From NCBI GenBank assembly GCA_947095585.1, contig OX352763.1:34149462-34213461 (forward strand): a stretch of DNA of 64,000 nucleotides, in the 5' to 3' direction. The notes under the pieces were generated by a model. The model was given only the letters and a program-made list of their open reading frames with translations, did no database searches and was not told the DNA's origin. The stretch is from Nephrocerus scutellatus (Eukaryota; Arthropoda; Insecta; Diptera; Pipunculidae). A program made the position numbers and the translations under genes. Below, piece by piece: positions 1 through 11,464 of this stretch. Each line of letters begins with the position of its first letter. Within the stretch, counting starts at the first letter, position 1.

Positions 1-800
1 CGAGTAATTTTTGTTCACGAAACGCGTTTTTTTTTTTATTTTTCGGTTATTAATTTTACCAAAAAATTACGTTCGAGCAAATGTTTTTCGAGAAAATGTT
101 TTCGAGCAAATGTTTTTCTAGAAAATGTCATGGAACCCTCGAAAATCAATCTTTTGCAATTTAAAGTCACGCAATAGTATAAATAGTATAATATAATAAT
201 AGTTAATAGTATAAAAAAATAAGTATTATAAGTATATTTACATAACTGAATTATTATTTTTTTATAAATTAATATCTTATATATCACTATTTTTCTTCTA
301 TTATTTTTATTAAATTATATTATTTTTATAGGAAGAATGGATAAAAAAAAATAACTTAATATGTCAAAGCTGAATGTCTGCCACAACCTAGTTGATTTAG
401 TTTTTAATTTTCATTTAAAAAAAGAGTACATTTGTGGCGACATCATTCATCACATCCTTAAGAAATGGGTTAATTGACATCGTTTGTGCGACGACACAAC
501 TTACGTTTGTTGTTCTTAATTAATCTTGCATCCCAGCTTGTGTTACGCACTTCATTAATTCGACAATCGAATATCGAATAATTCAACTTCCGAACGACGG
601 ACGACTAAATTGTGTCTCCTACTTTTGTCCTCGTGTTAAACAGAAACTAAAATCACACAAAAGATTTAAGGAGTTAATTGTTTAAAGTAAAATTCTCTAA
701 TTAGATTTTCAATATTCTTTTAGTATTTGATGATTGTATTTTTGTATTAAAATAAAAGTTAGCCTGAAAAATTAAACAACAGTAATATAAATTCCCATTT
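1..800. other. AT-rich intergenic DNA with a short tandem duplication
   Basis: No gene is recognisable. At 73-131 a 29-bp unit beginning CGAGCAAATG occurs twice in tandem with few differences. The rest is AT-rich sequence with only chance open frames. Confidence 0.5.
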
Positions 801-891
801 GGAAGTGCCTGATTTTGGAATCCCACTTGGAAATTGCTACACATCCAGACTTCTTCAAATAGTCTGGAGACTATCAAGTTTTTTAGAGTTA

Positions 892-1366
892 TCAGCGATT
901 TTGAGTTCCCTTATAAGAAGGGCTCAAACTTAAAAAAAAACCATGTAACAAACCCACAAGGGCGTTTAGCTGCACCTTTTGATCTGCTTCATCTTTGGCA
1001 AGTGTCTTTACTTGATTTTCCAAACTTTTATTTGCAGAATATGAAACCGTATGTTTGGCAATATTATATATTGATATGTCAGTGGAAGTCAAGTGAAACT
1101 GACGTTTTCACGAAATTTTCAATATAATTGGTTTTTTGTGTAGCATTTGGGTTACCTACTATTTTTTCGGCTTGGAGCCGATCGTCAAGATTCTTATAAG
1201 CCTCGGAACCTGGCAAGTAGCGGAATGTTCTGCTTTTCATCAAAGCACCCACACTCTTTGCTTGCATTTTTTTGCACCCGGCTGTAATGTTCGGTGGTCC
1301 TGTTAGCAGTTGCATGTACCCAAGGTTGGAATTCAATATTAGAACCGAAGAAATAAAGCTTCCCAC
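892..1366 (-). pseudogene. Unassigned frameshifted protein-coding fossil
   Basis: Two minus-strand open frames, 1079-1366 and 892-1092, abut and overlap slightly. Read in succession they look like one protein interrupted by a single frameshift near 1090: the first ends ...ENFVKTSVSL and the second continues STDISIYNIAKH. The composition is protein-like, with mixed hydrophobic and charged residues and little low complexity. I do not recognise the family. It could be a decayed transposon ORF, an old viral insertion or a dead host exon. No start, splice site or promoter is evident. Confidence 0.25.
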
Positions 1367-1389
1367 TGTTAACAGCTACAAACAAAATA

Positions 1390-2690
1390 AAAACTTACTT
1401 TATCACGACCTATACCGTAGTCAGCTTTATTTAGAAATTGTGTTCTTATTTTTAGTAATCCAAGACTATAATACATATGAATAATATCAATATCATACAA
1501 ATATCTATAATGAAATATAAGTCTTTATTGATTCCTGACCCGACATCACTTCTAAAGGTAACTACGAAACTATCCACATACCAAATGTTTTTTAGATGCT
1601 TTGCCTTGTTAACTGGATACAGGTTCATGACGTTTTGTGGCAAAATAATATTTTAACGCTTAGAACGCTGGGTAGCTAACGCTTAGAAAAATTTGACAAA
1701 ATTTGTGGCACACATTCAACCCCTTAACAAGATAATAGTTTAATTTGTTTGCCTTCTCATCCAGTCGGTGTCTTATTTAATGTCTTTACTTTGTCTACAT
1801 TTTTATTCTCCATACCAAAGTGTTATTTTTGTTTATGTTTTTTAATGTAAATTGTCCTAAATGTTTTTTTAATATTCAATATATTAATACATTATATTAT
1901 GTTTAGATGTTTGCTTTCGTCTATGTAAATATTAAACGTATAGTGATTTTTTTGTCTGCTTTTAGTTTTATATTGTTTGATTCAAATACCGTAGCTATTG
2001 TAATTCTCTTTTTAATTTCCTAACGAGCTCAATGATTTGATTTTTGTATGCTGACAAAATCCAGTGTTTTTAATAACACTTTTCTCCCTGTGGAAGGGGG
2101 TTATGGGGGGCGTGGCGTAATTCTGCTATCTTTCTTTTTATCCAGTGTTATTAAATCAATGTTTCTTTCTAAAAATTGTATATTTAATGTTATTATATTA
2201 TATTTATTCTTTTGTATTTCTTTGTAAATTCTTATTTTGGTTTTATTTTAATTCTACACTCCCTTACTCTTGATTTTTAGCACGTCCAAGCACTACTTAG
2301 TAAGTAACAACGAACGTGGAAAAAGACTGCCCACGCAGATAGTTGCCAGTGCCGTAACCATTTGTAGGCATCATGGCGAAGAACAGCTCTCTTATCAGGC
2401 ACCCGTTCGGCTTTTCAAAAAGTTGAATTTGCTATAGCTCGTGTGATTTGCAAAAGCTTGAATTAAGAGTGTCAAACAAAACTTAATTTCAATCTAGAAA
2501 AAAGGTTAAAGATGAAACCAAATAATAACTGTGCCTAATTTATAAATTAAAAAAAGATTTAATTAATTGAAAAAAATTTAAGACTTTGAAAACAAAATAT
2601 AAGCAATTTTCCCTTTTTAATATGATGGAATAAAGGACTCCAGTGTTTATCGAAACACTGGACCAAAGATCGTCAACCCAGCAAAATGTC
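1390..2690. other. Gene-free AT-rich stretch
   Basis: No coding signal. A perfect 9-bp stem with a 4-nt loop (CCAGTGTTT / AAACACTGG) lies at 2640-2661. The word CCAGTGTTnTTAA recurs near 2055 and 2140. Nothing else was recognised. Confidence 0.4.
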
Positions 2691-2699
2691 CAACTTCAG

Positions 2700-4020
2700 A
2701 CCTGGGTATGAATTTTGGTTGCAAATGTGCAAAATTCACATCTTAACCGCAAGTAGGATTAGTAGATGTTGTGTGTAGTATATGATTTTTGACGCATGCG
2801 CATAATTTTATTTTGCTTTAAGGTCAACAGCAGTGTAACTCCTTGTTTCCACCTCAAATAACAATAATGCTACAATAAAATAATTTACTTGTGTGCGTAA
2901 CATTATGGAGTTATCGCTGAAATGCATTCATGGCAAAAATTAAAGAATACATTTAAAACATATTTTATCGTATATGAGAAAACATCTGTTTTTGTTGCAT
3001 CTGTATCTTAAGGTAATATGTGTTCTAATATTGATTTTGGTAGTACATTAGTTGTGGTTTCGTTCATAATTTCGGTGATCACAACTAACAATTATAACGC
3101 CCACTAATACACATTTTCTAAATTTTCTCAGCTTCCGTCTTGGTGTTTGCAGTGTTTGTGTTGATCTTTAAAATCGCTTAAAATAATCCTACCACATTTT
3201 CCCTTCAATTCAGCTCACATTTATTATAGCATTATTTAAAGCCCGTATAATTGTACATGCAAACTAGCGAATTATTTTATTGCAGCATTGTTGTTATTTG
3301 AGGTGGAGGCAACGAGTAACACTTTGCTAAGACTTTCTCCCATCTCACCTAGTTTTGAGTACGCGAGTTGTCGTCTACAGGAGACAAAAGCGAACCGATT
3401 CAGAATTTGTACTAGAGTCTTGTACTAGAATCTGTTATTAAAATTACACTAACCCAAAGAACGAAAAAACATCTCACCACATTAAAATTGTATGCTATAC
3501 CTGTCATACGTATACGCAATAATGCTACAATAAAAGAATTTGCTTGTGTGCGTGTACACGTATACGGGATTCAAATAATGCTACAAAAAATGCTATGTAA
3601 TGTTAAATGTAAGAAACTGTAGAGAAGTGTCGCACTGCAAACACCGAGACGGAGACAGATAAAATTTAGAATATATATATTAGTGTGCATTACCAAACTC
3701 AATATTTAGAACACATATTGCTTTAAGATACAAAAACATATGTATTCCAATATACGATAAAATATGTTCTACATTTTTTATTTAATATTTGTTATGGTTT
3801 TTTTTCAGCGATAATTCCATAATTTTACTCACACAAGCAAATTATTTTATTGTAGCATTATTGTTATTTGAGGTAAGTAGTAATACTGCTGTTGACATTA
3901 AAGCAAAATCAAATTATGCTCATGCGTCAAAAATCATACTACTACACAACATCTACTAATTCTACGAACTTGCGTTTAAGATGTGAGTTTTGCACATTTG
4001 CGACCAAAATTCGTACTCTG
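2700..4020. repeat. Large foldback: two inverted copies of one repeat with flanks
   Basis: The left arm (about 2708-3165) is the diverged reverse complement of the right arm (about 3615-4017). Both arms contain the same ordered blocks: TTTTGGTYGCAAATGTGC, an ACATCTTAA block, a TTTTTGACGCATG block, then ACCTCAAATAACAATAATGC and TTATCGCTGAAA. Inside the arms, 2852-3304 and 3516-3873 each have their own terminal inverted repeats (ACCTCAAATAACAATAATGC in one direction, its complement in the other). This looks like one MITE-type element present twice head to head, with flanking DNA included. The only ORFs are short and non-conserved. The sequence between the arms is unrelated. Confidence 0.75.
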
Positions 4021-4589
4021 CTACAACAAAATGTTCTACTTGATCTCGATTTTGGATATAAGAAATACACGCAGTAAAAACAAAGCTGTTTAAAAAAATG
4101 TAAACAAGAAATAAATTTTCATAAAAAAAACATTATAAAGAAATGCCCTACAAACAATACATTTGTATATTATTTGTCTATTTTACACAAAAAATGTTAC
4201 CTTGTTGTCATTTGTGAATAATGAATACGAAAAACTGATTAAAAGCTTTAAATGTGTAAATCAAGGCTAACTGGAAGTAGTATGAAAAATAACTTAAGCG
4301 TCTTGAAAGAGACGAGTTTTAATGGTGTTATATGGCATAGACTAAAGTATACATATAAATTATGTTAAAAGAGAGGAAATTTCTATTGTTTATACAATTA
4401 GTTCATCTATAATAAGTATTTTTTTTTTAATTTTTACCATTTTATTCAAAATTTCTCCTTTTAAAGCGGCTCAATAGAATTAGTGCGAATATAGTGTACA
4501 TTTGAGGTAGCTGTCCGGTATATTTAGATAACATAAAAACTTTTCGACATATTGCTCATTTTGTGCAATATTTATAAACCGACAATTAA

Positions 4590-4930
4590 TTACCCTTGAC
4601 TTACTTGAAAATCCCTAAAATAATCCTACAACATTTTCCTTTCAATTCAGCTCTCATTTATTAAAGCATTCTATGTAACATTAGCTTTATTTTATTTGGA
4701 ATCCGAATACGAATTCGCATGTCAAAGCCAGCCAAAACCAGCCAAACAGCAGGTTTTCAAATTCCAAAGAAGGAATTCGACAGTGCAATAGTTGTTGCAA
4801 TTCCCAATTCGAATTCAAATAAAATACATTAATACATGTTATTTTAAATGGAAACAACGACTTATTGTTATTTGACGAGGAAACAGCACGTAACTTTAAC
4901 ACTTGTACACGTGTACATAACGCATTGTTT
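4590..4930. repeat. Third partial copy of the 2.7-4.0 kb repeat, with nested MITE
   Basis: 4610-4675 matches 3180-3240 (the AAATAATCCTAC, CAATTCAGCTC and CATTTATTA blocks). 4860-4915 resembles the other end of the repeat (TTATTGTTATTTGA). Between them, about 4690-4835 matches the CAGCAGGTTTTC family also found at 9.85, 11.7 and 15.8 kb, so this appears to be a nested insertion. Confidence 0.55.
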
Positions 4931-4939
4931 CTATTTTAT

Positions 4940-5870
4940 ATTACAATAATTCTACAACAATTCGTTATCTCTCCTCGCTATTCCAAATCCATTGACTTTA
5001 ACAGCTTTTATTGTTGTGCTGACAGAAAAGTGAGAAAATTGTCCAACTGAAACGTCCTCACAGAGCACAATGTTAATCATTATACGCTCTATAACATACG
5101 CCCATATGACTACATATTGTTCTCATTTTCATTGCATTGAATTTAATTTAAATTTTATACTCAATTTCCCTGTAGGTGTGAGCACGTAAGAAATGTAGTT
5201 CAGTTTACATTTTTTCAGACGATGGCAGCTTAATTTTTACATTTTCGCATTGACGACTGAAAGATTGGCAAAACGCATGGAAGAGGGATTTGATTAGCAG
5301 AGAGCTGCATTTATATCATTCAAAAAATAACTTGCTATCTCATTTATCCGTGACTGCTTTTAAATGAATTTAAAATGAGAAAAAATTGTATTGTCATATG
5401 GGCTATAGAACACGGCTAATAATTTTCTTTTGTCTTTAAAATTATGAAAAAAATCATATCAAAAAACACATATATTTTTATCTTAGTCTGTCACGCGACC
5501 ATAGACGAAAGTGAATATTTCCTACGCTATAACCTACCCTGGAAGGTAGGCATTATCCACACTAGCGCTATTTACTGCAGTCTCAGCCAACCATAATTAA
5601 TTTTAATTTGTGATGACCATAAAAATAGCAACTTATAAAGCTTTATATACCTTTCGAAATTTATTTTTGTATTATTGCAAATTATTGTAAGTAAAAATTT
5701 TGATTATGAAATGGAAACAACGCGTAAACTGTATATTCCATTCAATCTGTTTTTAATACTGACGGATAAACTTTGACGGAAACATTGAATAAGTGCTACC
5801 AATTCCCTGCAAATCTAGTTGTTCCTCCTTTTATATTTTGTATGTCTTTTTTAAAAAATCTGACACAGAC
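4940..5870. other. No gene seen
   Basis: AT-rich sequence without convincing ORFs, repeats or RNA genes on either strand. Confidence 0.4.
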
Positions 5871-5879
5871 TGATTTTTT

Positions 5880-6085
5880 GACTGTCAAGTTGTTCGTTTT
5901 TTCCAAATAAGATTGGATTTCCCCTTTAACAGATCTTTATATTTTGGGAGATTTACCACTCTTTTCCTTAACTGCAACAACAACACATGCAACAAAACAA
6001 TGCAAACAAAAGGTTCTCGGCTTTCGTGTTTGTTTTTTCGAGAAAAAATCTGAGCTCGAGCGCAAATTTCTAAAACAACAAAAAA
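5880..6085 (+). repeat. Dispersed ~200-bp repeat, copy 1 (ACATGCAACAAA family)
   Basis: The ordered blocks TTGTTCGTTTTTTCC, AACAGATCTT, ATATTTTGGG, GATTTACC, CAACAACACATGCAACAA, GCTTTCGTGTT and CTGAGCTCGAGCGC recur at 14340-14550 on the same strand and at 46757-46970 on the opposite strand. This is a non-coding dispersed repeat, probably a non-autonomous transposon. Confidence 0.7.
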
Positions 6086-6132
6086 AATACGACAAATGCA
6101 TTGATTTGTTTTACTGCTTTTTTTTGAAGAAC

Positions 6133-6350
6133 TATAGGGTGTCCCAACAATAACGCCGGATTTAAAGAGTGTCCAAACAAGAGCGCCGGATTTAATTTTG
6201 CCGCCATTGTTGTTGTACGATGATTTTTTTGACATTTGTCACGTACAGAGCACGCCATTTAAGAATATGGAGAAGGCTCTTGTTGGGACAACCGGTATTA
6301 ACAAAATGGCGGCAAATTTAAATCCGGCGCTCGTGTTGGGACATCCTATA
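6133..6350. mobile_element. MITE with ~40-bp terminal inverted repeats and TA flanks
   Basis: The left end TATAGGGTGTCCCAACA and right end TGTTGGGACATCCTATA are near-perfect inverted repeats. Both continue inward through CGCCGGATTTAA and GCCGCCAT. The left terminus is itself duplicated: a second GTGTCC...CGCCGGATTTAA follows the first by about 33 bp. The terminal TA dinucleotides suggest mobilisation by a Tc1/mariner-type transposase. It has no coding capacity. Confidence 0.8.
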
Positions 6351-6359
6351 TTTCAAACC

Positions 6360-6945
6360 GGATTTTTTAAAAATAAAAAAGTACAAAAAACCGCTTACAT
6401 AAGTTTCACAACACAATTATTGTCGAATTATAAATTGAAAATTACAACATTGCCAAAATTTCGTGTAAATTACGTAAAATAGTAAAATCAACGAATTTAT
6501 TTGGTTTCAAAAATGCGCAAAAAATATTTTATGAAATTTCCTCTATAAATTTGTATTTAATATAAAAATATATAGATACAAATATTTTAATTAATAACAA
6601 AGCAAGACGAAATTGTAAATGAAAAATTTTGCCCAATTTTTGTATTTAATAAACAGTAATATCTTATAATGTAAGTGTTATATATGTTGGAAAGAAATTA
6701 TAAAAAAGAAAATATAATACAAGAAATATTATTTATGTAGATGGTATGTTTTACTAAAATAAACACAAATATTTACTAAAAATAAAATGTAAAATGAAAT
6801 AAAAAGTATAACTAAATTACAATTGATTTTTGTTTTATTTATTGTCTATATAATGCGCGTGAAACTTTAATTTACAAAAAAAAAGGAATAAAGCAAATGA
6901 TCAGATCGTATGTGTTACATTTTTAAAAACTTTTATTTAACTTGA
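6360..6945. other. AT-rich spacer
   Basis: No gene, repeat family or RNA recognised. Composition is strongly A/T. Confidence 0.4.
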
Positions 6946-6949
6946 TTTT

Positions 6950-8335
6950 CCCTGTTTCGTCCTTACACGCGACGTTGTGAGCTGCAATTTTGTGAGCAGC
7001 TCAGTGTCATGGGCCATTTCTGAGATCTCGCGGTTGAAGCGTGTCACAGGTCGGGTGAGGCGCGTGTAATGCGTGGAAAGTTGGTTAATGTTTGAAATAG
7101 TCCCACCTTTTTTAACCACCTTCCACACATGCTAGACAATTGAAATTTTATAAGCTGCTTAGCCTCGTTGGGCGCTTCTAATATCCCGCGTGTGATGCGT
7201 GGAAATGGGTTAATATTCGAAATGGGCCCCACCCGTGTCGATTTCTTTCACGTCCTTTCTGGCCCTTTTCACATTAGAATTAGAGAGCTGAAATTGTTTG
7301 AGCAGCTCAGCGTCATGTGCCGTTTCTGGTATCCTTCACGTGACTAGTGTCGAGAGTCACGTATGTTGCGTGTGATGTGATTTTGGGTTCTTTTTTATCC
7401 ACCTTTCACGCGACTTAGAGGGCAGAAATTGTGTGAGCAGCTCAATATCATGCGCCGTTTCTGAGATCCGGCATGGATCTGGTGTCGCCCGTCACGTGTG
7501 GCACTGTGATGCATCGAAAATGGGTAACCTTTGAAATAGGCCCCCCACGGCGCGACTATTTTGTGGTTCTTTTTTATCCACCTTTCACACGAGCTAGAGA
7601 GCAGCTCAGTGTTATGGGCAGCTTTTTAGATCCCGTGTTTGACACGTGTCGCGAGTCGCGTGGGTTATCCGTGGAAAGTGGCTCGGGGTCGACTTCTTTG
7701 AAATAATTTCTAACCACCTTTCACACGACCTAGACAGCAGAATTTTTGTAAGCAACTCGGCGTCATGCTCCGTTTCTGAGATCCTGCGTGGGACTAGTGT
7801 CGTCAAACGCGTGTGATGCGTGGAACTGGAATCAAGAGTCGCGTGTGACGCGTGGAAAGTTGGGTTAACTATGAAATAGGCCCAACTTTTTTTTACCACC
7901 TTCAACAATTCCTAGAAGTTGAAATTGTGTGAGCAGCTCTGCGTCATGTGCCGTTCTCGCATGGGATTCGAGGAAAGTGGGCCGGTGTCGACATTTTGAG
8001 ATCCTTTCTAACCACATTTCACACGACCTAGACAGCCGAAATTTTGTAAGCTCGGCGTCATGCGCCGTTTCTGAGTCGCGTGTGATGCGTGGAAAATGTG
8101 TAAACCTGTGAAATATGCCACACCTCCTACACTTCCTAGAAAGTTTAAATTTTTTAGTGTCGCGTGTTAAGAATGGAAAATGGGTTAATCTTTGAAAAAG
8201 ACCCCACCGCTTAGACTGTTGTGGGCTTGTTTTTAACCAGCTTTCACACAACATATAGAGCTGAAATTTTGTTAGCAGCTCAGAGGCGTTATTGAGAGTC
8301 GCGCCTGGCACGTGTGATGCGTGAAGTGTTTTTTA
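6950..8335. repeat. Degenerate tandem (satellite-like) array, roughly nine units
   Basis: Two modules alternate along the array. One resembles GTGAGCAGCTCAGYGTCATG followed by GCCGTTTCTGAGATCC; it recurs near 6975, 7140, 7285, 7420, 7600, 7735, 7920, 8035 and 8255. The other resembles GTGTGATGCGTGGAAA, TGGGTTAA, TTTGAAATAGGCCCCAC and TTTCACACGACCTAGA. Spacing is about 120-180 bp. The units are diverged and some are truncated. The array is GC-richer than its surroundings. The short minus-strand ORFs over it change frame from unit to unit and look like by-products. Confidence 0.75.
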
Positions 8336-8367
8336 GACTTCTTTCCAATAAAAAGAAACTTTTTACA

Positions 8368-8377
8368 TTTATTTATT
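8368..8377 (-). promoter_or_regulatory. Probable polyadenylation signal of Dysb
   Basis: On the minus strand this reads as overlapping AATAAA hexamers about 215 nt after the Dysb stop codon. It is the first such signal downstream of the gene. Confidence 0.45.
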
Positions 8378-8589
8378 AACAGTAAGTTAGGACAACTGTA
8401 CTACATACGTATATTTACTAATAGAAGAAAACTATTTAATAATTAACAAGATATTTTAACTTTTTATGTCATTTTATGCATAGGCATTGAATGCAAAAGT
8501 TTAAGGCACTAAAGACAACCGCAATGATTTGATTGACCAGTCTTTTCCTAATTAGCACATAACTGGTCTTTGTGCTATAAGAGAAATCG

Positions 8590-9629
8590 TTATCCATTTA
8601 GGAATTCCTCCAGGGCATCTCTGGTATCAGTGTTATCCAGATCGACTTCTTCCAAAGACAGTTCACTGCTACTGGTAACCTCTTTGTGTTCAAGTTCTGA
8701 AGTAAAAAAAGGTTAATATAAGACCACTGACGCTTAAAAAAGTTTCCCAAATAATCAAATTCAGCGCGAAAATGTAATGTTTACAAAAGTCAGTTTTCAA
8801 GACAACGCTTTAGTAAATTGAAAAACAGGCAAAAGAAAAAACTCACTCTGTAGTGAACCCTTCTGCTTGAATTCCTCTAAATCACTACGAAAAGCGTCTT
8901 CAAATACAGCTTGTCGTTCTTTTTGGATCTTGCGCAGTTTTTCCTCGTGCAATTGTATTTTTGATGCATGTTCCGCAGCAAGTTTTCGCCGAAATACTTC
9001 CAATTCAGCTGAAATATATTCGCATAAGTTTTATTTATTAACAAGCCTTTTTTTGGCGGATGTCTGTCTGTCTCACCCATTTTCTTCTGTTTGTATTGTG
9101 ACAATTCGAATTGTTTTTCGAGCATTTCTTCCTGTAGCTCCCACTCCTCGCAGATGTTTTGCAACTTAACAATTTTCTTTTCAGCACCAACACAGAGTTT
9201 TTCTATATCGGAAAGAGTTTCCATGCTCGACTTCAACTTCTCGACCAATGTTGGAATCGCTGATAAACTCTTAATGAGATCTGTCATTGTCACATCATGA
9301 GCTGTGGTCTTTTTTTGAATTTGTTCTATTTTTTCCGCAATCTCTGCTGCTTTCTGGCCATTTTCCTCATTAGCATCTCGGATTCCCTTCCATTCTTCTT
9401 CATATTTCGACAGTAAAGCACATCCTGCGGTTAGATTAATTTCCGGTGGTACTCCAAGCTCAGTGATATTCAAAAAGACTTCTTCGCATCCAGAACTATT
9501 GCCACTGCCATTCTCGAAGGTTGGCGAATTCGAGGAACTCGCACGTAAATACTGCTGTGACAGATTTTCCGAAATTAAGATACCCTCTTGTATAGCAATG
9601 TTGAGTTTCTTTTTCAAGTTTCCTAGCAT
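8590..9629 (-). CDS. Dysb: Dysbindin (DTNBP1 orthologue), three exons
   Basis: Exons are complement(9077..9629), complement(8847..9008) and complement(8590..8696), joining to 822 nt and 273 residues. Introns have GTGAGA/TTTCAG and GTGAGT/TTCAG borders and keep the frame. The first ATG of the frame gives MLGNLKKKLN. The protein is mostly helical, with long heptad-like stretches at about 80-230. Its C-terminal third contains ERQAVFEDAFRSDLEEFKQK, closely like the human dysbindin segment, and it ends DALEEFLNG, like the conserved dysbindin terminus. The length is similar to the family's fly members. In flies dysbindin is a BLOC-1 subunit acting in endolysosomal trafficking and presynaptic homeostasis (established knowledge). 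The gene stands alone: the satellite array lies downstream and a MITE upstream. No promoter is obvious. Confidence 0.88.
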
Positions 9630-9835
9630 AGCTGTGCAATGTTATTTTTTGGTCCCAAGCTTAAGGTTTCAAGAATTTTGGAACTGATTTATAATTGAAA
9701 TGTTATTGCAATTTTCAAAACAATTTTACTTTGACAGCTCCAGCAGCTGATGATGTGGGTTGCTGTTTCCTCAACAAGTGCCTTGTTAGTGCTGCCAATT
9801 CAACTGACTTTAAAACATATTTGGTTTATTTGCAG

Positions 9836-10100
9836 AGGCATTAAGGGGAATAAGGAACTAGAATTAGAAAACCAGCAAAACAGCAGGTTTTCTTATTCCA
9901 AAGAAGGAATAAGATAGTGCAATTGTTAGCTGCATTTTATTGCCGAGCGAGTTCGGAATTCGACTGTCAAAACCAGACAAAACCAGCCAAACAGCAGGTT
10001 TTCACAATTCCAAAGAAGGAATTCGACAGTACAATTGTTGCTGTTCCTCGGCAATAAAATACTGCTGTTGTTGTAATTCCTTATTCATCGGCAATTAAAT
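9836..10100. repeat. Tandem pair of CAGCAGGTTTTC-family repeats
   Basis: Two related segments each hold AAACAGCAGGTTTTC, then a small palindrome (ATTCCAAAGAAGGAAT), GACAGTRCAATTGTTG and GGCAATAAAATAC. Single copies lie at about 4690-4835, 11720-11860 and 15780-15900, in both orientations. Non-coding and MITE-like. Confidence 0.65.
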
Positions 10101-10139
10101 ACAGCTAAGATTCGTTCGTTATACATGCGGAGCGTTCCG

Positions 10140-10890
10140 TATATTAAGTGATTACCACATTTTTCCTCACTGAGGAATCGGGGATTTGTTTCCAAGATCT
10201 ATGACATAATTTTTTTGGATTCTTATTAGATAGCTGGCATAAAGCTGAGAATGTTGTTCGACTGGTTGCAATCCTCATCGTTGTCACTGGAAAGAAAGAG
10301 AAGACCACTGAGCTCCCAGCTTTACCAAACCCCTATTGCTATTATAATGGGCTTTTTTTTAATTCAACTCGAGTGAGTAAAGTTACCCTGGTACACCCAG
10401 CAAATGTTGTTAGGTGTATAAATATCCGGTGTGCTCACTTGGCAACTTTACTAGGACAGAAAATCGAGACAAGTCACCGGTACATACTCATAGGAGGATT
10501 CACAGATGCTAGATTCGATGTCGTCTTTAATAATCAACACGGCACCTTCTACGAGAAGGCAAACATTTAACACTACAGAAGCTGAAGCTCGCCCTGTTTA
10601 TACGCCGCTTTTTGTTTTCATTTTTATTTAATTTTAAAATTATTGTTTAAAATATAATTCCATTAAAAATAAATATGTATTAGATTAATACAATACGATA
10701 AAAAAAACAATGTTAATACGTCGGGCCCCTATTGTTGAGCCGACACTTCTTAATATTAGTTATAAGTTTAGTTTTAAGTCAAAATTGTATTTAAACTTAA
10801 ATGCTTAGTAAAATATCATAATCTTAAAAAAAGGGTTACTTTACTCGGTCCTACTTTCTCGACACGACGTATACATAGTTTTATGTTTTT
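10140..10890 (+). other. Spacer with one unassigned 65-residue ORF
   Basis: An ORF at 10373-10570 encodes a 65-residue peptide with segments such as VVRCINIRCAHLATLLG and RYILIGGF. It does not look low-complexity, but I cannot place it in a family. It has no clear splice context. It may be an exon remnant or a transposon fragment. The remainder is AT-rich. Confidence 0.25.
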
Positions 10891-10894
10891 TACC

Positions 10895-11204
10895 GTTGCG
10901 TCAGTTTCATCGACGTATTCATCGACGTATGGAACGCATAATGCGTTGTCGTACAGGCAAGCAAAAAAAAAATTGCGACGTATGAAACTGACAGATTAAC
11001 GAAATATACGCATTCTTATAGGAAGTGACTCATAGGAAAAGCATGTGACGGAAGCGATGCAAAAAGTCCGGCTTTAACAGTTCTCTTGAAGTTTATTTTG
11101 GCATTTGTTTTTGTTTGCCTGTACGACGACAACGTATTCATTGGGTCACCTCTTTGCATTACATACGGCATAATCATCGAATACGTTGACGCTACTGACG
11201 CAAC
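10895..11204. mobile_element. MITE, GTTGCGTCAGT-terminal family
   Basis: The left end GTTGCGTCAGT...CGACGTATTC and right end GAATACGTTGACG...ACTGACGCAAC are imperfect inverted repeats of about 28 bp. The interior (GTGACGGAAGCG, AACGTATTCATTGGGTCACC, TGCATTACATACGGC) matches the element at 56846-57145 in reverse orientation, and that element's tandem copy at 60194-60493. No coding capacity. Confidence 0.75.
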
Positions 11205-11299
11205 TGATTCTATGGGCAGCGCCCTTAACACAGCTCTTTCTGGTTGAATAAAAAAACAGAAACAATGACAACATGCGATTTCGTACAGCATGCGATATC

Positions 11300-11455
11300 G
11301 CTATCTATTTATATATTTATATCTTCAACCACATTTACGTAACAAAATCAAATTTATTTAAACAAAAAAAAACGTGAGCAAAGGATAGTTGACTAATCAT
11401 TGGATTAAAGTTAGCCATTGTTTTATACTAAAAACCAATAAATTCACAGTATTTT
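11300..11455 (+). repeat. Repeat inverted with respect to 13880-14030
   Basis: Blocks ATATCTTCAACCACATT, TACGTAACAAAATCAAATT, AACGTGAGCAAAGG, CAATGATTTG-complement and ACCAATAAA reappear as reverse complement at about 13880-14030. The two copies bracket the POLR1D-like gene in inverted orientation about 2.5 kb apart. Confidence 0.7.
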
Positions 11456-11464
11456 ACCCAATAT

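Noticed and set aside
36..287. Short minus-strand ORF at the left edge
   Set aside because: Translation of A/T-rich DNA with poly-Ile/Tyr/Leu; no conserved features.
7865..8311. 148-residue minus-strand ORF in the satellite array
   Set aside because: The frame shifts relative to repeat units and the peptide is the translation of repeated modules.
6950..8335. CRISPR-like array
   Set aside because: Units are long, diverged and irregularly spaced, with no unique spacers; the genome is eukaryotic.
8877..9629. 250-residue unspliced version of Dysb
   Set aside because: The tail beyond residue 184 is intron and out-of-frame sequence; splicing restores the conserved dysbindin C-terminus.
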